Origin: Virgibacillus sp. 7505
GTDB lineage: Bacteria > Bacillota > Bacilli > Bacillales > Amphibacillaceae
Direction: 5' to 3'
Length of the DNA: 64,000 bases
Assembly (NCBI RefSeq): GCF_002272135.1
Contig: NZ_NPBF01000008.1
Span: 62,001 to 126,000, forward strand
Numbering within the stretch: position 1 is the stretch's first letter; each line of letters opens with the position of its first letter. Under the pieces are notes generated by a model that searched no databases, was not told the origin of the DNA, and was given only the letters and a program-made list of their open reading frames with translations. Shown piece by piece: positions 54,899 to 61,604 of the stretch. The position numbers and the translations under genes are program-made.

Positions 54899-54959
54899 AG
54901 GATACCAATTAGTTCAGAGGAGTTCATTATGAGGATTTGGTTGATTTTCATCATATAGT

Positions 54960-55133
54960 ATGAATCTTAATACAGCACAGCTTCCTTATGATTTGGTTCT
55001 AGAGGGACATATTGATTGGTTTTACCTAGCTATATTTATTAGTCAGCTGGGTGCTATATTCAATGAAAGAGGATCAAAAAGACCAATCAGCGCATTAACG
55101 GTTCTGCTAATAAATGAACTGCGTCCCAAGTAA
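54960..55133 (+). CDS. Possible 57-residue remnant or small protein
   Basis: A frame coding MNLNTAQLPYDLVLEGHIDW then a hydrophobic and charged stretch (FYLAIFISQLGAIF, ALTVLLINELRPK). The sequence looks protein-like, but its ATG has no site of its own; a preceding AGAGGAG leads only to a ten-codon frame that stops at 54958. A perfect hairpin GCGTCCCAA/TTGGGACGC (about 55121-55153) overlaps its end. It could be a decayed gene. Confidence 0.25.
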   Translation: MNLNTAQLPYDLVLEGHIDWFYLAIFISQLGAIFNERGSKRPISALTVLLINELRPK

Positions 55134-55201
55134 CCCTCAACTTTTGGGACGCAAAGAAGTAACCAGTTTTTTCTAGGTTTAACAATTCCACACTACTTTT
55201 A

Positions 55202-56029
55202 TCAAATAAAGAAATGTTGCAGCGTCGTCCGGATACCGGCTGCGTAAGGTGTTCCGCATACCTGACTGTGCTTCTGTTTCGCCTCCTCTGTTGCATTAGC
55301 AACTAGGAAACCATTTCCTGCGTATCGCAGCATTTCAAGGTCATTTCCACTGTCTCCAAAAGCATAAATCTGCGACGGCTCCACCATGCAATGATTTGCC
55401 AAGAACTGGACGGCCGCTCGTTTTCCAGTCCTTAACGGAATAAAGTCCACATCATATGCCCCGTCTGGATCTCCTGCCAGTGGATTGCATGCGTTCACAT
55501 TCAAACCTACCTTAGCTGCAGCGGCTGCCTGCCTTATACGATGCATTACCTCGGCCAAATCATCTTCATTAGGAAAGTAATAATAGTTCTTTTTGTACGA
55601 GCTCTGCCCATGCATCGTCTGTGGCTGTAATGCTATCCCATCCAAAGAGAGCATATGAATCAAATCCTCTACAAGCTGATTGAATTCTTCTTGAACAGGT
55701 AAATGCTTTTTCCAATCGTATATCTCCTTTAGTTCTCCACCAGCTGTTAGTTGGTACAGTTCGGTTCCCAGATTAGCTGCAATGAAATGGGGCATATAAG
55801 TCAGACGTGCACGCTCCATTTTAGCAGCCAGGGAATTACAATCACTTCCGGTAACCCATGCAATTTTCACGTGATGCTGCCTGGAAATCTGATTTAGATA
55901 AAGCTCCATCGCATGCAAATCCTCCAGCTGCCCCTTCTCACAAGCATGAGGAAAATAAGTCTCATCAAAATCAAAACAAATAAGTGCCTTTGTGCTGTCG
56001 GTACTATCAAAGCATTTTTTCACACTCAT
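55202..56029 (-). CDS. HAD-IIB sugar phosphatase (NtdB-like)
   Basis: A 275-residue HAD phosphatase. Seen: motif I CFDFDETYFPHA with Asp20 and Asp22, WVTGSD, PHFIAANLGTELYQ, NVNACNPLAGDPDGAYDVDF, and motif IV AFGDSGNDLEMLRYAGNGFL. From memory these blocks match NtdB, the kanosamine-6-phosphate phosphatase of B. subtilis, closely. The other kanosamine genes (ntdA, ntdC) are not present here. It is divergent from a LacI-type regulator gene across a perfect operator. The substrate is likely a sugar phosphate; kanosamine-6-P is possible. Confidence 0.85.
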   Translation of the reverse strand: MSVKKCFDSTDSTKALICFDFDETYFPHACEKGQLEDLHAMELYLNQISRQHHVKIAWVTGSDCNSLAAKMERARLTYMPHFIAANLGTELYQLTAGGELKEIYDWKKHLPVQEEFNQLVEDLIHMLSLDGIALQPQTMHGQSSYKKNYYYFPNEDDLAEVMHRIRQAAAAAKVGLNVNACNPLAGDPDGAYDVDFIPLRTGKRAAVQFLANHCMVEPSQIYAFGDSGNDLEMLRYAGNGFLVANATEEAKQKHSQVCGTPYAAGIRTTLQHFFI

Positions 56030-56052
56030 TATTCAACCACCTCCCTTCCTAC

Positions 56053-56081
56053 CATAAGAGATGGGAACGTTCCCAGGTCAA
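56053..56081 (-). promoter_or_regulatory. Promoter with LacI-type operator before the NtdB-like gene
   Basis: TTGACC (56076-56081), 17-base spacer, CTTATG (56053-56058), minus strand. TGGGAACGTTCCCA (56062-56075), a perfect palindrome, fills the spacer. Confidence 0.8.
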
Positions 56082-56137
56082 CAAGAAAACAGGTATGCTA
56101 TGATAAAGCTACATTCAATGTCCAAGGAGCTGGTTGA

Positions 56138-57118
56138 ATGCCTACTATAAACGACATCGCAAAGAAATGCGGTGTTTCCAAAAGTACTGTCTCTCGCGTA
56201 TTAAATGGGCATCCATATGTATCTGAACAGAAGCGGCAAGAGATCCTTTCTGCTATCGAGGAATCCGGATTCACCCCGAATAGCTTGGCTGTTCAATTTC
56301 GTAAGCGAAAAACCTCTGCCATAGGTATTCTCACACCTCAAGTCGATCATCCTTATTTCGCAGCACTGGTGCAATCATTATCGAATGCCTGTACAGCAAA
56401 AGGATGGAAACCCGTTATCTTTCAGACATTCGGTGATAAGAAACGTGAACTGGATGTATTCGCCAAGCTGAAACAGCGTGAACTGGACGCTATAATCGCA
56501 ACTTCATCCGCACTGGAAGCTCACCTTTTAGCCCGTTGCTTAGAAAATGGTCCAATACTTATTTGTAATGAGAAATATGAAATTGATACAACTGTATGCA
56601 GTCTAGATGAAGAGAGTGCCGCCTATAAATTGACCATGCATATGCTGCAAACAGGTAAGAAGCGACTCTTATTCTGCCTTGACCACACTTCCCCATCCCA
56701 AGAAGCTAGATATAAAGGTTTTCTAAATGCCTTAGCTGCGAGAAATCTAAAGGAAGGCGGGAAACGCATAGAAGGAATGGTATCAATTGAGGATGGCATT
56801 CGTTTGGGTACTGATTTATTTCATGATAAACAATTGCTCATAGATGGCATATTTGCAGGAAGTGACTTCGTTGCCGCTGGGATTCTGCATGCTGCCAAGG
56901 AACATCAAATCGCTGTGCCAGAAAATTGCGCAGTTACTGGGTTTGATAACCATCCTATCTCTCAGATTACCGATCCTCCGCTGACCACCTATGATAATGA
57001 GATAGAGGCCATGGCACGAAAGACTGCAGAACAATTAGATATGCAGCTATCTGGTAACAATAATGTACCCAAACTATTTCAATGGCAAGGATATCTTGTA
57101 TCGAGGCATTCCACGTAA
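56138..57118 (+). CDS. LacI-family regulator 1
   Basis: A 326-residue repressor. Seen: helix-turn-helix TINDIAKKCGVSKSTVSRVL near residue 3, hinge helix NSLAVQFRKRKTSAIGIL, and a sugar-binding domain ending in GFDNHPISQITDPPLTTYDN. It lies divergent from the NtdB-like phosphatase, whose promoter holds a palindrome. In B. subtilis the LacI-type NtdR controls ntdABC, so a similar sugar-sensing role is possible. ATG follows AAGGAG. Confidence 0.92.
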   Translation: MPTINDIAKKCGVSKSTVSRVLNGHPYVSEQKRQEILSAIEESGFTPNSLAVQFRKRKTSAIGILTPQVDHPYFAALVQSLSNACTAKGWKPVIFQTFGDKKRELDVFAKLKQRELDAIIATSSALEAHLLARCLENGPILICNEKYEIDTTVCSLDEESAAYKLTMHMLQTGKKRLLFCLDHTSPSQEARYKGFLNALAARNLKEGGKRIEGMVSIEDGIRLGTDLFHDKQLLIDGIFAGSDFVAAGILHAAKEHQIAVPENCAVTGFDNHPISQITDPPLTTYDNEIEAMARKTAEQLDMQLSGNNNVPKLFQWQGYLVSRHST

Positions 57119-57153
57119 AAAAGACCCGTGCTCTCTGCACGGGTCATCTTTTT
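57116..57153. terminator. Bidirectional terminator
   Basis: AAGACCCGTGC and GCACGGGTC close a TCTCT loop between convergent genes, with T-rich exits on both strands. Confidence 0.85.
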
Positions 57154-57227
57154 ATGCTTCTATCTTTTTAAAGAACTGTGGCAAATGCTTTTTATGCTTC
57201 TATCTTTTTAAAGAACTGTGGCAAATG
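57148..57227. repeat. Tandem direct duplication, 2 x 40 bp
   Basis: Bases 57148-57187 and 57188-57227 are copies (one mismatch region at most). Copy 2 holds the last codons and stop of the GH4 gene; copy 1 repeats them after the stop, before the terminator. Confidence 0.9.
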
Positions 57228-58520
57228 CTCTTTATGAGCCTCCAACATTTCATCCATTATCTTCTTCGCTATCTCATCCGAAGGTACAAGCGGGTTGATT
57301 GTCATCGCAAGCAAAGCAGTGTTGTAATCACCTGTTACAGCTGCCTCAGCTCCAACACGCTCGAATGACTTGATTTGCTGAACAAGTCCGCGTACTGGTA
57401 CTGGAAGGTCACCAATACCAATCGGTTTTGGACCATCTTTGGTAATGACACAGTTGATTTCGATAGCGGAATCGTTCGGAATGCTCTGGATAGCACCATT
57501 ATTGATTGTGTTCACTGTCTGAATATCACGTTTGTCATTGTAGATGGAGTTGATCAGACTGCAAGCAGCATCACTGTAGTATGCACCGCCGCGTTTGGAC
57601 AGCTGCTCAGGTTTCTCTGCAAGATTCGGATCTTTGTAAAGCTCGAACAAATCACGCTCAACGCCTTGCACGACCTCAGCACGCGTACCTTCGTTTTCTG
57701 CTTCTTCAAGCTCTGCTTCAAGCATTTGCGAAGTCTTGTAGTAGTAACGGTGGTATGGACACGGGATAGCTTTCAAACCTTTGATGAAGCTAGGTTCCCA
57801 GTCAAGGTTTTTGATGTTTCTCATCGTCATCTCTTTTTTATCGGCGCTTGTCATTTTATCCAGCACGGTTTCCGTAACATTTTCTCCGTCCAAGTATACA
57901 TTCAAGCCGAATACCATGTGATTCAGACCAGCAAAGTCGATGTGCACACGATCTCCATCGGCACCAAGCAGCTCTGCTACTTGCATCTTCATCATGATCG
58001 GCACGTTACATAAGCCGACGACATTTTTGATATTAGAGTAGCGAAGCACTGCTTCTGTTACCATACCAGCTGGGTTTGTGAAGTTCACAAGCCATGCATT
58101 CGGGCAAAGCTCCTCCATGTCTTTACAAATATCGAGGATGACAGGAATAGTACGCAGACCTTTGAACAATCCGCCCGGTCCGTTCGTTTCCTGCCCGATT
58201 ACATTATATTTCAATGGGATTCTTTCGTCTTTTGCCCGTGCGTCCAATAGTCCAACACGGAATTGTGTTGTAACAAAGTCTGCATCCTCCAAAGCTTCCC
58301 GGCGATCCAATGTCAAATGCACATCGATCGGCAAGCCTGCTTTTTCCACCATGCGCTTTGCCATATTCCCTACAATTTCAAGCTTTTCCTTCCCTGCTTC
58401 TACGTCCACGAGCCAAAGCTCTGTAATTGGCAATTCATCATAGCGTTTAATGAACCCTTCCACGATTTCCGGTGTGTAACTTGAACCTCCGCCGATTGTA
58501 ACGATCTTCAATTTTCCCAT
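57192..58520 (-). CDS. 6-phospho-beta-glucosidase/glycosidase (GH4)
   Basis: A 442-residue NAD- and metal-dependent glycosidase acting on 6-phosphorylated sugars. Seen: Rossmann start KIVTIGGGSSYTPEIVEGF, FRVGLLDARAKDE, NVIGQETNGPGG, metal ligands Cys171 (GLCNVP) and His201 (GLNHMVFG), and Tyr in HRYYYK. The CNVP pattern groups with CelF/LicH-type phospho-beta-glucosidases. No PTS gene is adjacent. It is divergent from a LacI-type regulator. The 3' end lies in a 40-bp duplication. ATG follows AGGAGG. Confidence 0.9.
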   Translation of the reverse strand: MGKLKIVTIGGGSSYTPEIVEGFIKRYDELPITELWLVDVEAGKEKLEIVGNMAKRMVEKAGLPIDVHLTLDRREALEDADFVTTQFRVGLLDARAKDERIPLKYNVIGQETNGPGGLFKGLRTIPVILDICKDMEELCPNAWLVNFTNPAGMVTEAVLRYSNIKNVVGLCNVPIMMKMQVAELLGADGDRVHIDFAGLNHMVFGLNVYLDGENVTETVLDKMTSADKKEMTMRNIKNLDWEPSFIKGLKAIPCPYHRYYYKTSQMLEAELEEAENEGTRAEVVQGVERDLFELYKDPNLAEKPEQLSKRGGAYYSDAACSLINSIYNDKRDIQTVNTINNGAIQSIPNDSAIEINCVITKDGPKPIGIGDLPVPVRGLVQQIKSFERVGAEAAVTGDYNTALLAMTINPLVPSDEIAKKIMDEMLEAHKEHLPQFFKKIEA

Positions 58521-58565
58521 GATTCGTGCCTCCTATATGGTTACATTTTTGATCTACAACCACAG

Positions 58566-58594
58566 CTTAAATGCTGGAATGCATCCCAGGTCAA
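58566..58594 (-). promoter_or_regulatory. Promoter with LacI-type operator before the GH4 gene
   Basis: TTGACC (58589-58594), 17-base spacer, TTTAAG (58566-58571), minus strand. The spacer holds TGGAATGCATCCCA (58575-58588), nearly palindromic. The layout equals that at 56053-56081. Confidence 0.75.
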
Positions 58595-58612
58595 GAACAA
58601 ATTCGTAAGGAA

Positions 58613-58642
58613 TTTGTAAACCGGTCGACCAAAGCTTACAAA
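58613..58642. promoter_or_regulatory. Second operator candidate in the GH4/LacI region
   Basis: TTTGTAA (58613-58619) and TTACAAA (58636-58642) flank the palindrome GGTCGACC (58623-58630). It may serve the plus-strand LacI gene. Confidence 0.4.
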
Positions 58643-58699
58643 ACGTTCATTTTCCGCTAAAATAAAGGTAAGAAAGCGATTTCTAATGAGGTGAAGCAC

Positions 58700-59701
58700 A
58701 TGAGTAATATCAAACAGATTGCACAGATGGCTGGCGTTTCCCGCAGCACTGTTTCACGTGTCCTCAATCACCATCCCCATGTCCATGAAGATACTCGGCG
58801 CAAAGTCCAGCAAGTCATTGATAAACTAGACTATATTCAAAATAGCAATGCAGTACAGCTGAAAAAAGGCAGGACCAATACTATTGGTGTCGTCTCGCCT
58901 TCCATCAGTCATTATTTTATGCAAATTGTTCAAGGTATCGCCGAAGCTGGCACCTCCTGCCAATATCAAACCTTACTTTACCAAACGAATGAAAAAGCCG
59001 ATCAGGAATTGCAGGCTTTGGAAATGCTGCGTCAAAAGCGCTTGGACGGGCTGATTATCCTGCGCTGCGGATTAGATTGGGAGAAAGTTGCCACTTATAC
59101 AAAGTACGGACCGATTATGACATGTGAGCCTCTGCAGCATCCACAGATCCAATCCATCTATATGAATCATTACGAAGGGTTCCAGCTTGGGCTTGAGCAT
59201 TTGATCGCAAAAGGCTATAACCGCATTGCCTGTACAATAGGAAGAGCCGAAAGCCGAAACAGCCTGGAACGGAAGAAGGCTTTTGAGGATATATTGCAAA
59301 CACATAACCTTCCCGTCCGTCCCGAATGGATCTTAGATGAGACATTCACCGTCGATGACGGACGCAGAGCCCTGCAGGAGCTTTTAAACGGCAGGAATAT
59401 GCCTGATGCGGTCATCCACGCCAGTGATTACGTTGCAGCCGGCATGGCTGCCGAAGCTCGGACGCAGGGAATCAGCATTCCTGATGAGCTGGGCTTGGTA
59501 GGTTTCGAATCCGACCAAAGCGATGTTGCTGGACTGATGGAGCTGACTCATGTCCGTAATCCACTCAAGCAGATGGGAGCAGAGGCGTTTCGTCGCATGC
59601 ATGCGGTATTAACGGAAACACCTTATACACCAGCCGAACTTGCCTTCTCTCTGACAGAGCGTCAGTCTACTGCAAGAGGTGTAAAGCAAGTCCAGGTATG
59701 A
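58700..59701 (+). CDS. LacI-family regulator 2
   Basis: A 333-residue repressor. Seen: helix-turn-helix NIKQIAQMAGVSRSTVSRVL near residue 3, hinge QNSNAVQLKKGRTNTIGVV, and a C-terminal domain with VIHASDYVAAGMAAEARTQG. ATG at 58700 follows GAGGTGAAG; the GTG at 58691 is inside that site. It is divergent from the GH4 gene and likely controls it in response to a phosphorylated sugar. It resembles regulator 1 in layout. Confidence 0.92.
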   Translation: MSNIKQIAQMAGVSRSTVSRVLNHHPHVHEDTRRKVQQVIDKLDYIQNSNAVQLKKGRTNTIGVVSPSISHYFMQIVQGIAEAGTSCQYQTLLYQTNEKADQELQALEMLRQKRLDGLIILRCGLDWEKVATYTKYGPIMTCEPLQHPQIQSIYMNHYEGFQLGLEHLIAKGYNRIACTIGRAESRNSLERKKAFEDILQTHNLPVRPEWILDETFTVDDGRRALQELLNGRNMPDAVIHASDYVAAGMAAEARTQGISIPDELGLVGFESDQSDVAGLMELTHVRNPLKQMGAEAFRRMHAVLTETPYTPAELAFSLTERQSTARGVKQVQV

Positions 59702-59765
59702 GGCTATCAAAAAGTTTTATATAAGCAGAATCGTTCCGCGTGCTAGGATAGTGCTATAGAGGCAG

Positions 59766-60255
<490 letters not shown>

Positions 60256-60349
60256 TCACCAAGTTTACCAAATCTTACATATAGCCGATAGAATTCTTTA
60301 ATCTTAATATGATACAGTAACTATATCAGAACAATCTAGGAGTGATCAT

Positions 60350-60709
60350 ATGGAAAAAATCATGTTCATACAAACCGGCTTCGGTGTCGATGTACACGGT
60401 CAAGACGTTACAAAAGCAGCGGTACGTGCAGTAGTCAATGCTATACATACAAATTCCATGCCTGGTATTACGAGCGTCCTGCCAGACAACGATTTGCATA
60501 ATATGAAGGTGAATATCCGCTTGGCAGTCCCTGCTGATAAGGACAAGCTGGATATCGAGCAGGTCAAGGCCCGGATTCCATATGGTACTGTAACAGTAGA
60601 AGTGATCGATGGTGGTATGCTGACTACAAGCGCTATCTACTTAGAGGAGAAACAGGATAAAAACGATATGATGTATATCGTGAACGCTTCCGTCGAGACG
60701 GGATACTGA
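60350..60709 (+). CDS. Lin0512-family protein
   Basis: A 119-residue protein of the Lin0512 family (conserved hypothetical in Firmicutes). Seen: QTGFGVDVHGQDVTKAAVRA near residue 8 and NMKVNIRLAVPADKDKLDIE. No function is established. It is followed one base later by a Nudix gene, so they form an operon. ATG follows TAGGAG. Confidence 0.85.
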   Translation: MEKIMFIQTGFGVDVHGQDVTKAAVRAVVNAIHTNSMPGITSVLPDNDLHNMKVNIRLAVPADKDKLDIEQVKARIPYGTVTVEVIDGGMLTTSAIYLEEKQDKNDMMYIVNASVETGY

Positions 60710-60710
60710 A

Positions 60711-61172
60711 ATGATCGAGCACAAGATCTATAATATGGTGATGATACATAATGAGGATCAGGTGCTTCTGCTGGATCGTCAGCATGATGACTTCCGCGGA
60801 TTCATCCCGCCTGGCGGAAAGGTGGACTTTCCTGAGAGTCTCACTGCAAGCGCAATTCGCGAGGTGAAGGAAGAGACAGGACTGGACGTATGGAATCTGG
60901 AGTATAAAGGCGTACAGCATTACGTGAACGATGAACAAAATGTCCGTTACCTGATCTTCTATTATATAACTGATTCTTTTTCCGGCACACTGCTGACAGA
61001 TTCCAGAGAAGGCAATCCATCATGGTTCCAGAAGTCTGAAGCGATGGAACTGCCAATGCAGGAGGTAGTCCGCACTGTCTTTCCGTTATTCTTCCAAGAA
61101 GGTACATTTGAATTGTACCTGCATGCTGAATCTGAAGCTTCTGATTACACGGAAGAAATACTGCATACATAA
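60711..61172 (+). CDS. Nudix hydrolase 2 (MutT-like)
   Basis: A 153-residue pyrophosphohydrolase. The Nudix box spans 35-57 (GGKVDFPESLTASAIREVKE then ETG). The opening MIEHKIYNMVMIHNEDQVLL and the PPGGK loop are like 8-oxo-dGTPase-type MutT proteins of Bacilli. Its ATG begins one base after the Lin0512 gene stop. Confidence 0.9.
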   Translation: MIEHKIYNMVMIHNEDQVLLLDRQHDDFRGFIPPGGKVDFPESLTASAIREVKEETGLDVWNLEYKGVQHYVNDEQNVRYLIFYYITDSFSGTLLTDSREGNPSWFQKSEAMELPMQEVVRTVFPLFFQEGTFELYLHAESEASDYTEEILHT

Positions 61173-61604
61173 ATACGGGAGGGGAGATATCAGCTTCCTC
61201 CCCCTTCTATCAATCAAAATACATACTGATATTCCATATATTGCAACTTCAATTCTATTGAATAAGATAAATAGATAGGTCTATTCTCTCATTTTTCTAG
61301 TGAAAGTAATATTTTCTGATTGCTTGTACTTTCCCAACTTTCCTCATCCTTCTACAAGTTTCCATATGTTTACGTTATTTTCCACTCTCTTGTTTCCCAA
61401 CTTTATTGCCAACCCTGTCGGATTATGTGATGACATCTCACGAAAACCGCATTATTTCAATGTATACACCACTTCTCTTCCTTCCAAAGTACCATTGTAA
61501 ATCTAGCAGACTAGTCGCTATACTACCCTTTAAGGAAAACTTTACCTACATATCGAATCTGTTTTCCGACTATTTAAACTATTAGCACAGGGAGAGTGAC
61601 TTGC
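61173..61604 (+). other. AT- and CT-rich upstream region of the protease gene
   Basis: About 430 bases with a weak GGGAGG/CCTCCC hairpin near 61179-61207 that may end the Nudix operon. The rest should hold the protease promoter, but no clear -35/-10 pair or operator was recognised. Confidence 0.5.

Noticed and set aside
57375-58013. A 212-codon plus-strand frame opposite the GH4 gene
   Set aside because: It is antisense to a clear GH4 enzyme and has no ribosome binding site.
58613-58630. A CcpA cre site upstream of the GH4 gene
   Set aside because: TGTAAACCGGT has the start of a cre site but the central CG spacing and the right half do not fit.
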